Of a DNA stretch of 64,000 nucleotides, positions 10,702 through 22,298 are shown piece after piece. The position numbers and the translations under genes were made by a program. Location: the NCBI RefSeq assembly GCF_000213175.1, contig NW_009799102.1:4124095-4188094 (forward strand), given 5' to 3'. Each line of letters begins with the position of its first letter. Position 1 is the first letter of the stretch. Source of the DNA: Neurospora tetrasperma FGSC 2508 (lineage: Eukaryota > Ascomycota > Sordariomycetes > Sordariales > Sordariaceae). The notes under the pieces were generated by a model, which ran no database searches, had not been told where the DNA came from, and saw only the letters and a program-made list of their open reading frames with translations.

Positions 10702-13700
10702 ATGTCCTTAAGAAGTACGAAGTCGCCAACAGGGCATCGGGGATTCCGCCATATCCCTTCCAACACTGACTCCGACGTTGAAATGGACCAACTTAATGAT
10801 ATCCCACTACGACCCATCCGTACCAACGCATCTACTGCCTCGAGGTCCTCCAACGGTGGTGGTGTTCGAAAGGCTGACCAAACTCTCTCCAACACCCTGG
10901 GCGGCACCGTCGACTCATCCTCGTCCCCCACCGAGAAGCATGGCCTCTTTCACAAACCCAGTAAGGCCAGCCACCGCCAGGCCGGGCCTTCTGGACGGCG
11001 CCGTGTGCGAGATCTGAGCCGGCCGGGCACCAACATGAGTGAGGATCACAAGCTGAACGCGCTGGGTCGCTTCTATCGCAAGGTTGTCAGCTTTCCCTTC
11101 GTCACCCGCTACCTCATCTACATCATCCCCATCGCCTTCCTGTTCGCCATTCCCCTCTTTGTGCTGCCCTTTACGGGCAACGTGGATAACATCCAGCTTG
11201 GCACCAGCGACAGCGACAAGGAAAACTACACTCTCTTCTGGCTCTTTCTCTGGATCGAAATCTCATGGCTGTCGCTCTGGACCGCCAAGCTCGTCGCCCA
11301 CATTCTCCCTCACGTCTTCATGTTTCTCTGCGGTGTCGTCAGCGCTGGAACCCGCAAGTACGCCAACGTGCTGGCCGCTCTCGAGATCAATCTGTCCTTG
11401 TTTCTCTGGCTACTGGCCTCCTGGCTCGTGTTCAAGTTCCGCTTTACAGACGACAGCATCGAATGGGTCCACACCATCAAGCGCATCCTGCTATCCCTCT
11501 TCATCTCGTTTGGCGTTTTGCTGGGAGAAAAGGCTATTGTCCAGCTCATCAGCATCTCGTACCACCAACGCTCCTTTCATAACCGCATCCAGGACTCCAA
11601 GCGCGACATCTACCTCTTGGGTCTCCTTTACGATGCTTCGAGGACTCTCTTCCCCATGTACTGCCCCGAGTTTGCCGACGAGGACTATGTCATCAGCGAT
11701 AGTATCAACGCCCTCCTCATGCGCGACCGGGCCGAGAAGATGCGCCCCGGAGGCACCAGCACCCCCATGCGTATTGTCGGCGACGTCCACCGCATCGGCG
11801 ACAAGATCACCTCGGTGTTCGGCAACATTGCCTCCGAGATCACCGGCAAGAACGTCTTCAACCCCACGTCTGCGCACTCCATCGTCATTGAAGCGCTCGA
11901 AAAAGTCCGCAGCTCCGAGGCCATGGCTCGTCGTATCTGGATGTCCTTTGCGGCCGAAGGCGAGGAGGCCCTTTTGCTGGATGACATCATCGAAGTGCTG
12001 GGCCCACACCACCGCGAAGAGGCCGAGGAGTGCTTTAACGCCATCGATGCCGACCAAAACGGCGACATTAGTCTCGACGAGATGATTCGCAAGGTTGTCG
12101 ATATCGGTAAGGAGAGAAAGGCAATCGCCCACAGCATGAAGGACATCAGTCAGGCCTTGACGGTGTTTGATAAGGTCTTGCTGTTTGTGGTGCTGATCAT
12201 TGTGATCATTATCTTCTTGGTGGTCTTCCAGAGCAGCTTTGTGACAACTCTGGCCACGGCTGGCACCACGCTTTTGTCGCTGTCCTTCGTTTTCGCGGTT
12301 ACCACGCAGGAGTTCCTAGGTTCTTGCATCTTCCTGTTTGTCAAGCATCCGTACGATGTTGGCGATCGTGTTGATATCAAGGGTCCCGACGCTGAGCAGC
12401 TCATTGTTGAGAAGATCTCTCTCCTCTACACGGTCTTTACCCGTATTGACAAGATGCAAGTTGTTCAGGTATGTCTCTTACCCCCTTTACACCTCTTCTT
12501 TACCCTCCTGTCCATATCCTAACGACTTTGTAGGTCCCCAATATCCAACTCAACAACCTCTGGATCGAAAACGTCACGCGATCCAAGGCCATGAAAGAAA
12601 CCGTCGACGTTGCCGTATCATATGATACCTCATTCGAAGATATTGAGCTTCTCCGCCTCGAACTCGAAAAGTTTGTCCGCTCGCCCGATAATAGCCGCGA
12701 CTTCCAGCCCGACATCAACATTATGATCAACGACGTCGGCAACTTGGATAAGATGACGCTTAAGATTCAAATCAAGCACAAGTCCAACTGGCACAACGAG
12801 GCCGTGCGTTGCACCCGTCGCTCCAAATTCATGTGCGCTTTGGCCTTGGCCCTCAAGGCGGTCCCCATCAACGGCCCCGGCGGTGGTGGTGAAGCGTTGG
12901 GTGGTCCTAACAACCCGACTTACTCTGTTGCTGTAACCGACGATTTCGCTGCGACGGCTAGAGAAAAGGCGGACAAGGATAAGGCGGCGGCCAAAATGGT
13001 TAACAAACTGCGCCAAGAAGAGGATGATGACATTTCGGGCAGCGGCAAAACAGGAAGCAGCAAGATGGAAGCCGAGCAACAAGCAGTCGCCAACATCAAC
13101 GCCTCCGATCCCGTCGCCGAGGCGCTAGACGATTGGGGCTACGACAGGGCCACCCTGCGCTCGCGTGACGCTTCCCCCGTCGGCCGCGCCGGTGACGATG
13201 CCGCCTCTTCCATCTCCCGCCGGAATTACTTGTCGGTCCGTGAGTCTCAGCGCGGACGCAGAAAACCAGGCGAGGGACTGCCGTCCGGGAATAGGTCTCT
13301 GAGCGTGCACGTCACTCGTCCCTCGGTCGGCAGTGGCGTCGGCAGTGGCTTCGGCAGCATTCGCAGCCCGAACACTGGCCGTCGCTCCAACCTTTCCTTT
13401 GACGTTGAGAGAGGCGAAGCCGGTATCAGCCCCGGTACCTACACCTACGGCCAGGGATACGCTGGACAAGGACAGCCAGGGCCGAGTATGTCGCAATACG
13501 CCGGGGCAGCTTATGCCGCGCAACAGAATCAACCACCGATGAGCCCTAGCTCGCCCATCGCCAGTGGTGGATTGTACGCGGGACAGTCGACTTTGTCTCC
13601 TCAATCACAGCAGCCACAGGCTCCTCAGCCGGTTTACACCGCCCCTGGAGCAACTGCCACGACGATCCCGCCACCGCAGACTTTGCCTGCTCCGTCGCCT

Positions 13701-13973
13701 ATGACGCTCAGTCCAACCCCCACAGCCGGTCCAAGCGGGACAGGAGGACCGGTGGGAGCAAGGCCGAGGGGAGCGAGTATGTCTAACCCGACAGCGGTAG
13801 TAAACAGACCTACGACAACTACTGCTCCTCTTCAAGGACAGACACAGCAGACTCAGCAAGGACAACCACCGCAAGCCCAACTCCCAGGGAACTTACCCCA
13901 ACAAGCCGCGGCCGCAGTGACGGGCTCCGACTTGACTCAAACCCAAACTTCTCACAACCAGGAACACAGATAG
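10702..13973 (+). CDS. MscS-type mechanosensitive channel with EF-hand
   Basis: Exons 10702-12468 and 12534-13973 (65-bp intron, GTATGT donor, TCCTAAC branch, TAG acceptor) encode 1068 residues. The cytosolic N-terminus is followed by membrane segments near residues 130-155, 175-210, 220-245 and 262-285. An EF-hand loop (DADQNGDISLDE) lies near residues 448-459. A final pair of membrane segments (about 493-545) leads into the MscS beta domain (FVKHPYDVGDRVDI). The order matches fission yeast Msy1/Msy2, stretch-gated channels of the ER or cell cortex that control calcium under osmotic shock. The C-terminal 300 residues are Pro/Gln/Gly-rich and disordered. The gene ends at TAG 13971. The same frame stays open beyond it, with one further TAG, to 14249 (see findings). 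Confidence 0.92.
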
Positions 13974-14249
13974 AATCAGAAGCATCACCCTGGTAGCACC
14001 GTCCCTGCTGCCCCTGCCCCTTCGGTTTCTCAGGCTCCTCCTGCTCCCCCGGTTCCCCCGATTGGTTAGAGACCCTCGTTACCAGAGAGACCAAAGCCGG
14101 CGTCGAGGATGAGATCAGCGACTCATCCTTCCGATTGGCCACAAATACGAAGTCAGAGGGATGAGGAAAGGAGTCAAGATAGTCGGAGTAGGAGTGGAAG
14201 TTCCTGGTGCAAGAGGGAGAGCAATCGATGGGAGAATTTGCGGTTCTAG
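13974..14249 (+). other. in-frame extension past the channel's TAG stop
   Basis: Directly after TAG 13971-13973 the channel frame continues for 31 codons (Pro/Ala-rich, e.g. PAAPAPSVSQAPPAPP) to TAG 14067-14069. It then runs 59 codons (Arg/Ser-rich, e.g. RDEERSQDSRSRSGSSW) to TAG 14247-14249. Composition continues that of the disordered tail. It may be reached by UAG-to-UGG editing, or may be 3' untranslated sequence. No splice pair that removes both stops was convincing. Confidence 0.35.
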
Positions 14250-15058
14250 AGATTTTTTATCTTCTTCTTGTAAATTTTATAGTTTATGGAGATAGATGTT
14301 TGATGTACGATAAAGACGATATAAGGCTGGGATACATGGATGGATGGAGGGACGGATACCATTGGTTCAAGTTTGGAACTGGAACTGGGGCTGGAATTGG
14401 GACTAGAAAAAAGACAAGACGAAACATGAAGAAGGCATACCAGAAGAAGAAGAAGCCATAATGCGAGGGAGACATTAAGGAATATCAAAAGCTTAGTTTT
14501 CTTGTGGCAGCGCCGAGACGGAAATGATCATGTTACATGAGCATACCATACCCCGTTAGCATTTGAAGTATGACTTTTAATAAAACGGATTACATAGGTA
14601 GTAATAACCCACCGTGCACGTGCCGCCTTTTTACTTAGAGTTATATTCTGCTGTGTGTATCCAGGCCCAAAATCCCCGGATTCAGTCTCCCTGTCCCCCA
14701 AGGGCACTAGACATTCCTCAATATCTTATCCAAAACCAACACGCACTTCCCCACAACTCGGTATTACGAGGTCTCGACTCTCTGAACTGGATTTATCTGG
14801 GAGTTAGTTCGCCATGACAAATAAGGTTGGGAAAATAAGGGAGGAACCATGGAAGGAAATGGGGATTAGAGATGAAGAGCTCTTCGTTGAGTCCTGCCTG
14901 GTACCTCTACCTTAGAAATTCAAGTTGGTCTTGATTCTGATGGCACCATGTGTTCACAACCAGTGACAACTGGACCGATCAGGTCTTTGTGTTTTCGATC
15001 CCATCAATCTGCCGCATGGGCATTAGCTAGGCTATGTACATTTCAGAACCCGAGTGCT
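14250..15058. other. intergenic, no gene seen
   Basis: Convergent 3' ends. GGAACTGGGACT-like short repeats lie near 14376-14400. No gene was seen. Confidence 0.5.
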
Positions 15059-16131
15059 CTAAGCCTCCTGATCAAAATCATAACTATTTCCAAACCCCCT
15101 ATTCAAATACCTCCCCAACACCTCCTCCCTCCCCACCCAATCCACCGGCACCTCCAACCCCAGATCCTCCCGCTCCAGCACGGGCCTCACATCCTCCCCC
15201 AATTCCAACCTCATCCGATTCCGATACCACGGCGCAAAATGGATCATGGCCAACATGATCCGCACCTCCCCGGCGGTCAGATTCGGCATCCCCGCATGCC
15301 ACAGCCGCAGGTCCCGCACCACAATACTCCCCTTCCTCACCGTCGGCTGGCACGGTGCGCGCACCGCCGCCCGCCGCACCAGGAGCTCCGGGCGGATGCG
15401 CCCGCTGGTGCGCTCTCCGTGGGCACCCTCCTGCGCCGCGATGCCACTGCTATCCTCCCCGGCGAGGTTGTGCGTGCCCAGCCAGAGCTCGGTGGATCCG
15501 TTGTCGGGCGTCATGGTGATGAGGGGCACGTTGATGACGAGCGCAAAGGGGTGCGCCGGGTGGGCGAAGTCGGCGTCTGAGTGGACGGGTTGGCGCTGAG
15601 GGTCCGCGCCGGGGAGGGGCGGCATGGCGGCGTTGCCGGAGCAGAAGGTCCATTTGGGGCGCGGGCCGAGGACATGGGAGGTTATCTGGGTTGCGATGGG
15701 GTCTAGAGAGGGGAATCAGGTTGTGCAACACAAAGTACCTACATGTGGAATGGTGAGGACGTACTGGCGAAAACCGAGGTGGAAAAGTACTCGGCTACCG
15801 GAGGGGCGTCTTGTTGGAGATTCCCCTGGTTGTAGTTGAAGGGGCCGTCTTTTCCGCGAGCCTGCAGGGTGCGGGCATCTTGAACCATCTTGCGGTTCAG
15901 GTGGTCTAGGTCATTCAGAGGAACGGCATCCTCAACGACGACTAGACCATCGCGGTGCATATGGCGCACGGCTGCCTCGAGGTTACGAGGGCTGAGCTTC
16001 CGCTGCTGCTGTTCGGCGAGAGAGGGTTTGATGACGTGGGGAAGATTCAGGGGCCCTGACGTGATTGTCGCAAAGGACCTGGATCTTCGGGTCCTCGAAG
16101 CCAAGCACAGCAGCCGTCGAGGAGCAAGCAT
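15059..16131 (-). CDS. phytanoyl-CoA dioxygenase (PhyH) family protein
   Basis: Exons 16131-15765 and 15702-15059 (62-bp intron, GTACGT donor, CTCTAG acceptor, phase 1) give 336 residues. It is an Fe(II)/2-oxoglutarate oxygenase of the PhyH fold. The metal facial triad is visible as H163-x-D165 (PVHSDADF) and a distal His near 258 (LRLWHAGMPN). The strand FALVINVPLITM lies between them. The N-terminus MLAPRRLLCLASRTRRSRSFA is a likely mitochondrial presequence. The substrate is unknown. Fungal members of this group act on diverse small molecules, and no biosynthetic cluster surrounds it. The splice model is supported by the continuous motif NPIATQITSHVLGPRPKW across the junction. Confidence 0.85.
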
Positions 16132-16733
16132 GTTGAAGATGTTGAGATAGGTCCCGCGTTTTCGATAGCAGTGTACCTAATAAGTCAAGACCACCACTGG
16201 GACAGCTCGCAACTTGCAGCACGTGGCCCAACGATTTCTCTTATACTTCATTCCCGCGTGGTCCATTGGTGGAAATCTGAGCTCGGGATGAACTGCCGGT
16301 TCACATCCCTCTACCACCCACTTCAAGACTGCTGTAGCGCTGTGCAGGATATTAGTGGAGGAACTGTCGCTACTGATTGGGCTCCAAGCCGCCAACCCCG
16401 AGCTCGGGATTAACAGGCCCTTTGGGGTCGTACTTTATGGGGGATCATCCAGCCTGGTTCGCCAACTGGCCTCCAACTCCGCGATCATCCTTTGTACAGG
16501 CGTTTTCACAATCAATGTGTGTGTTTCGTTAATGGCGGAGGCCTGACGATAGCATGAATATGTCAATCCAGAGACAGATAATGCATTTCTAGCTCGACGA
16601 AAGGTGTTTAATGGTGTATCATATGTTTATAGGCTCTTCCTGGACTCATTCTTTTTCTTCGTCCAGAGAGAGAAAATCGGGACATATCGGGCATGATCGA
16701 TGTATGTTTTCCCCATGGCCTTGCTTCATCAAC
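16132..16733. other. intergenic, no gene seen
   Basis: No convincing gene. Confidence 0.45.
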
Positions 16734-17078
16734 CTAGGCATCGGAAGACGCGCCATTAGGTAGGCATGCATCTCTTATGACCCCCATATTATCCTGCTCC
16801 TGCCTCTGCCTTTCCCTCTCTTCCTCGATCTCACTCAGTAGCTTCTCGGCCTTCTCAGCCCTTTTCTTTATCTCCTTCTTTTCTGTCTCGGCCTTCTCGG
16901 CCTTCTCCTGAGCCTCCTGAACCATCTTCGCGTCATCCTCAGCTCTTTTCTTCAAGTCTTTGGTAACTCTGGCCATTTTCTCTTCAGCGTTTTTGGCCTT
17001 TTTTCTCCACGTCTCCTCCTCAACCTTCTCCTTCTCCCTTTTGTAACAAAAAAGATCAAATACAGCAGTTGTGCCCAT
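16734..17078 (-). CDS. small coiled-coil protein
   Basis: From ATG 17078 to a TAG stop: 114 residues. A short non-polar start (MGTTAVFDLFCY) is followed by one long charged helix, residues about 13-95 (EEKMARVTKDLKKRAEDDAK), with clear heptads of Ala/Leu/Ile. The tail is short (DACLPNGASSDA). The N-terminal MGTT might be a myristoylation signal. Upstream exons are possible, because the frame is open for six codons before this ATG. No family can be named from coiled coil alone. Confidence 0.5.
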   Translation of the reverse strand: MGTTAVFDLFCYKREKEKVEEETWRKKAKNAEEKMARVTKDLKKRAEDDAKMVQEAQEKAEKAETEKKEIKKRAEKAEKLLSEIEEERERQRQEQDNMGVIRDACLPNGASSDA

Positions 17079-18061
17079 TACTACTTGATATATCAACGTG
17101 GTGATTCCTGTTCACGGAGCCATGGTTCCCCTGATTTGTCCTTGTTGTTGTAGTATGTAGTTGTTGGTGTCGTGGTTGTAAGATGCAAGTCGGTCACGAC
17201 AGGTGGCGATGCATGGAACAGTTGATTTGGTGATTGATGGTCGCGCGTGCTCGTTACGGCGGTGAAGGTGGGCTTTGTTGTCCTACGGGTGCATGTTACG
17301 CTTCGTTGGGAGGCATCACTTGTTGCGGATGAAGGAAAAAAGCTTTTGCTCGCTTGGTATGTTGTTTGTGGTAGTACCAAGAACGACTCGGATGTTTTCT
17401 GTGGCGTTCCTTGTGAGTAAATGTGGTGTTAGAAGAAGATGGATGAGACTACCTGACAATTGACTTGGTCAAACCGGACTGAGGGGGCTGGGCCTTCAAT
17501 CCACGTTGATAAGCATGTCGCTCCTGGGTGATGAGTCCCTGGGGAAGTGGTTTGACGAGCGAGAGGGGATGATGATGGAGGAAGAGGAAGAACAAGATGG
17601 TTCAGAGAATGGGATGGGCATGTCATTTTGTGTTCTTAACCCTGAGAATGAACAAGGGTGTTGCCTCCAATCCGCAGAGGTAGGTACCTGTATGATGCAA
17701 TGGGATTTGTCCATTGCCTCTTTCCGTGGCTTGAGAAAGGATCCTTGGGTACCTAGGTAGGTAGCTGTTCCCTTCCCATTCTCGGAACAACCTGCAAATT
17801 CCTCGTGCAGACGACTGCAGACTGGACCGAGTGGAAAGAGTGAAGTTCTTGCATGTGCTCATCAGAAAACTGAGCGGTGCCGGAGGTCTGGTAAGTATTC
17901 TTCCGTACATGTTACGTCATGGTACGGTAGGTAGAGGTATTTCAAAGGGAAGCGTACCTGCCTGCCACCTTCCCCAGGCACCTAGTTCCTCCTCTCCCCA
18001 AGTGTCGCCGCCTCCGACTTCTCCGGTCTTGCCTTTTCACTTTCAGCTAAGAATCACCACC
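17079..18061. other. intergenic, no gene seen
   Basis: Contains a CCTAGGTAGGTAG motif at 17752. The last 100 bp are CT-rich leader of the next gene. Confidence 0.45.
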
Positions 18062-18910
18062 ATGCTATTCCAGAAGGCGTCCACACGTGAATCCAAGGGC
18101 GCCGGGGACGAGCCTGGAGAGAGTCCACTTCAAGGGCCATCACCACCACCCCCGTACGAAGCAGTCACTACAGCCGCCGTTATTCCTTCTTCTCTCGGGC
18201 GGCCTGCAGATGCCCTTTTTCGGAAGGCCACTTTTGACCGGACCAAGCTCGTTCTCACCCACAAAGGCAGATCCGTTCTCTTGGTCTACTACCTCCTGTT
18301 AGAAGAAGCGCTTGATTTCGTCAAGATTTCATTCAGGTTCATATGCGCTCAGCTTCCGCGACATGGCGCAGAGGGCACGCCAGCCGCTAACCGCGCCATG
18401 GTCAACGCAGCCGGCAACTACGCATTTCTGCTGGCTTTACTACACGTCAGCAAACAGTATAACATTTCCAAGGGGCGCCTGTCGTTGCCGGTCAACGAGG
18501 CGGTGCACGCCATACGTGAGCATGTGAAAGGCGAGATGGTGAAGGATTTGATGCAGGGTAACAGATATCAAGAACAAAGACACGTGATGCAACAGCTGGT
18601 GGACAGTGTGGAGGGTCAATTCGTTCGGACTGCGTCATATGTAATCGACGATCGATACGATACTCGGGGAACGAAAAGGGTACGAGACAGCGTCGACACT
18701 GGTGAGCTGGATGTGTGGAAGGTGCAGGAGTGCTGGCGCTTGTTCAAGAGTGTACTTGTCGAGAACTGCGGTGACCTGCTCCCGCCTCCTGGCTTCGACA
18801 TATGGGGGGGCAAATCCCAGGCTGCGTTACGACGACTCAGTCTGTCAAAAGGTACCTTCTACCACTCCATGGCTTCATCATTTTGGGAAGGTGCTCGAAA
18901 TGTACTGTAG
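18062..18910 (+). CDS. protein with N-terminal PPPY motif, unrecognised
   Basis: A single exon of 282 residues. ATG 18062 sits in an ideal ACCACC context. The frame is open 77 codons further upstream, but that part lacks coding character. Residues 18-40 are Pro-rich and carry PPPPYEA, the form bound by WW domains, for instance of Rsp5/Nedd4 ubiquitin ligases. A soluble helical region follows (LVLTHKGRSVLLVYYLLLEEALDFVK; VNEAVHAIREHVKGEMV). Two Cys are near the end. No signal peptide or membrane span. I do not recognise the family. Confidence 0.65.
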   Translation: MLFQKASTRESKGAGDEPGESPLQGPSPPPPYEAVTTAAVIPSSLGRPADALFRKATFDRTKLVLTHKGRSVLLVYYLLLEEALDFVKISFRFICAQLPRHGAEGTPAANRAMVNAAGNYAFLLALLHVSKQYNISKGRLSLPVNEAVHAIREHVKGEMVKDLMQGNRYQEQRHVMQQLVDSVEGQFVRTASYVIDDRYDTRGTKRVRDSVDTGELDVWKVQECWRLFKSVLVENCGDLLPPPGFDIWGGKSQAALRRLSLSKGTFYHSMASSFWEGARNVL

Positions 18911-19407
18911 TCGTAGTCATCAGAGTCTGATTTTGTAAAGTACGAGTACATTGGCTAGAGTCGCTTTGGAATATTTCTAAACAGAAATTGCCTAGAAACC
19001 AAGTTCAAAGGTGTATCAAAGACGCTTGGATGCGTAGTCAGAGTATACCCAAGATATAATATCAAAGGTCTCAGCAGTTTTGTCAGGGACGAGCCTCACC
19101 AAGACCATTGGCTGACCTGGACAAGCTGAGAATATGGGTTCTGTTAGGGCTTCTCTCAAGGACTCTCTGAGATCACAGCAGACACTCTTCGATAACAGAA
19201 CAGAAGCACCATCGAATGGAGATAGATCAATATTCATTGAAACATGGGTGATGGGAGAAGGGTACACACGCCTGTCGACAAGCAAAAGGACACCCCAACA
19301 CCAAGGTATCTCTCAAATAACAACGCTCACCCCTCATCCCTCTCACCTCCAGCTCTCAGCCTCCTCCCTTTCCCCCCGCTGGTTAACTCAACAAGTTCCA
19401 GCTCCTA
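18911..19407. other. intergenic with a degenerate dispersed repeat
   Basis: Convergent 3' region. A repeat copy lies at about 18990-19140 (listed separately). Confidence 0.5.
18990..19140 (+). repeat. degenerate dispersed repeat, copy A
   Basis: Shares a core (CTTGGATGCGT followed by AGAGTAT) and flanking blocks (TGCCTAGAA, GACCATT) with copies near 43345 and 52720. The copies differ mainly by transitions, which fits an old repeat altered by RIP. Family unknown. Confidence 0.5.
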
Positions 19408-22298
19408 TCACTTGACCATCCGCCCCTTCACAACCCCCATCTCCTTCTCCAAACCCTTCAACCTCGCCTGCCCACCCTTCATCTTCTCCAGCAGGTACTC
19501 CACCCGCTCACTCACATCGCCGGGCCTCCTCGCCATCAGTCCCTGCAGCATCACCAGCTCCTGCTCGACCTTTTCGATCTTTTGCGTTTCCATCTTGGCC
19601 AGCTCGGTTAACACCAGCAAGTCCATGCGCGCTTTGACCTTTTCGTCGCTCGCCAGCTTCTGGAAGGCCGCCTGGTAGACTGGTTTACCGGCCTTGATCT
19701 CCGAAGGCATGCCGTTTTGTGATTTGACGGTTATCAACTCTGCGTTGGCCAGCGCCTCGAGGGCGGTTTCGGGTGACGACGCAAAGGTGTTGGAGAGAAG
19801 GACGGAGTTGTAAGGGATCGAAGAGGAGGGGGAGGCAGCGAGATGGGAGATCAGGTACCAGGCTTGTTCGGTTGTGTACTTTCTGTCGGAAGAGGAAGAC
19901 TTGGATAAGAGGAACATGCGCAGAATGTCGGAGGCGGTCGAGTCGATGATTTCTTGCACGGCCTTTTGTGGGGATTGCCCGATCTTGAGACGGCGGGCGA
20001 GGACTTGCAGGTCTGTGAGGCGGCCACCGAGGGCGGTGATGCAGGTGTCTAGTTCTTTGAGGAGGGCTGGGTCCAGGGGGGCCGGGGTGTTGGGGTCCTT
20101 CTTTTGGTTTTTGTCGCCATTATCCTGGTTGTCCGATTCCGAATCCTGCTGCTGCCCGTCATGCGCAAACTTGGTGTCCGTCTGCAGCTGGGAGATGACG
20201 AATTTCTTGGCTACGTCGGGAGATAGATCGCCGAGGGTGACGGAGCGGAAGACGCGGTCGGGAAGGGATCTCTGAAGAGGCTTGGAGTAGGAAGCGTCGT
20301 CCGTCAGGAAGATGACATGGGCAATGTTGGACTGAACCAACGCCGCGGCCCAGTCGGCGATACGGTCGTAGATGACACCCTTCTCCTCGCTCTTGTGGAG
20401 GAAGTGGTCAACGACGATCACTGGACGCCGTTCGGGGTGAGCTTCTAGGTACGCATCCTCTGAGAGATCGGCATCCTTGTCTTCCTTCTTGCGCTCTGAG
20501 AGACCGACTTGCTTAAGCGCCGATGCGGTCGTCTGCAAAATCTTGACGACTTGCGATTCCAGGTTCTCGGAGAAATTGGCTTTCACTCCCGTGGTGCTTT
20601 GCACGGCGAGGTCAACTAGGCTGCTGATGTTGTTGGACCAAGAGAACACAGGACGGTAACCGACCTCGAAGGCGAGACGACTGATGGTTCCCGCTTCGCC
20701 GCGCGCTTCTACGACCGGCTTGCAATCAATATGCAACACATTGCTGCGTTCCTTGAGCACTTGATCGAGGATGAGTTCCTTCTTGCCGGAGCCGCGCGGA
20801 CCATGGACGACAGTGAATGTATCGACAGACTCGAGGAGGCCGGTTTGGATGGAGTCGATCAGGTCTTTGCGGTGGGTGAAGAGGGCGTTGAGACCGGCAT
20901 CTTCGGTCTTGCGCCGACGGAAGGCGAGGATGTCGGAGGTCTGGGACTTGAACCATTTGTAGAGACGGGAGTTTGTGAACTCAAAGTATTTTTGGACGTG
21001 TGCCTATGGAACTAAGCGTTAGCAGTTGTCTACCTCTACATCCGCTGGGATGCGATCGCGTTAAGAAGTACAACATCTCAACCGCAGCTTCAACAAGGTC
21101 CGCTGGCTCAATGGCAGAGCGTCTGACTACGAATCAGGAGGTTCCAGGTTCGACCCCTGGGTGGATCGAGTTGTTTATCTTTTTGGTGGTGGAGACTTGG
21201 CGATCAGGGATATGACCTTTTTTTTTGTTTTCACATACCTTGACAAAGAACTCCCGGATGGGATCAAACACGGCAACAGTAAAGGCCGCTATCAAGGCGG
21301 CGACGAGCGGGATCACGATCCTAGGGTGGCTCGTGAACCAGGCCCAGATGTGATGGGCCTTGACTCGTTGCTCGTACGAAAGCCGTAACTTTGTTGCATT
21401 CTTACTTCCCTGTTCGCGCAAGACGAACCCATGCATGCAATTCCTTGCCATGATGGCGTCTCGGACCAGGACGAAGTCGATGTAGGCAAAGCGGGGCAAG
21501 ACTTTGGAGTCTGTCGGTTGAGACGTGATTTCAGTGATCTTGCCGAATTTGCGGAAGATGCTGTAGAGCGTTTCTTGCGACAGTTCGGCCGGAGATGCGT
21601 CGTCCTTGGCGGCCACAAACTCAACCCGTATACGGCTGCGAGGAAGTCTGTACAGATCTTCTAGCCAGGGAACGCCTTCGACGAGGCCAGCCTTAACCCT
21701 GCCGAAGGGGTTGAACCATGGTTTTATGGGGTTGTTCTGTAGGAGTTCGGACAGTTTGCTTTCGACTACGGCAGCGGACATGTCACTTGGATGAGTGAAC
21801 TTGACGAATGCGCCGCCATCCTTGAGGCGAGGGATAATCTGGGTGACCTCGATGGGGACTTGATCGTGGGTGTTGATGGCTCGCTTGACTAGTCTGATGG
21901 GGTCGATGAAACTGTACGAGGATTGTTCGAAGCGTTGGAGGAGGTCCTCGCTCGTCCATGGCCGCCAGATAAGGATGGAGCTGAGCTTGAGGGGAAAGAG
22001 GTCTGTTCGTGTTAGTCTTGAGTGAGTGAGTGAGAGTATGAGATGGGGTAGACTCACTGTTGAAGAACAAGAGGGATTCATGAGGGGCAGTTTCAATATG
22101 GCCGCTCTCCTTGTGAGAACCGGTGGAAGCCGTCGAGGATGAGGTGCTCTCCCACGCTCGGGTCGTTCTCCTGTGAGCGAGTGGGAGCCCTTGGCCAAGT
22201 GAACGTTGGACCAAGAGGGCAGTAGAGTGAGTGGTGAACTTGGGACCCCCGTGGCCAGGCCTTGTCGCCTGCCGGGAGAGAATGTGTGCTGATATCAT
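19408..22298 (-). CDS. yme2: mitochondrial escape protein 2 (RNA12 family)
   Basis: Three exons, 22298-22058, 22002-21239 and 21003-19408, give 866 residues. Yme2/Rna12 is an inner-membrane protein that helps maintain mitochondrial DNA and the compartment's integrity. Visible parts: an N-terminal basic presequence; an RRM-like region about 210-290 (RIRVEFVAAKDDASP, FAYIDFVLVRDAIMARNCMHG); one membrane span about 305-325 (HPRIVIPLVAALIAAFTVAVF); then an intermembrane-space ATPase-like domain with a P-loop GPRGSGKK near 403-410 and VIVVDHF as a Walker-B-like strand. A C-terminal coiled coil closes it. Start: the only in-frame ATG at the front is 22298. The 235-bp second intron (21004-21238) contains an antisense tRNA gene. 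Confidence 0.9.
21097..21168 (+). tRNA. tRNA-Arg (anticodon ACG)
   Basis: A 72-nt cloverleaf without an intron. The acceptor arms GGTCCGC and GTGGATC pair with two G-U pairs, with discriminator G. The D arm is GCTC/GAGC, the anticodon stem TCTGA/TCAGG around loop CTACGAA (ACG at 21129-21131), and the T arm CCAGG-TTCGACC-CCTGG. The A box (TGGCTCAATGGCA) and B box (GGTTCGACCCC) are intact. A34 would be read as inosine and decode CGU/CGC/CGA. It lies within the second intron of the yme2 gene, on the opposite strand. Confidence 0.95.
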
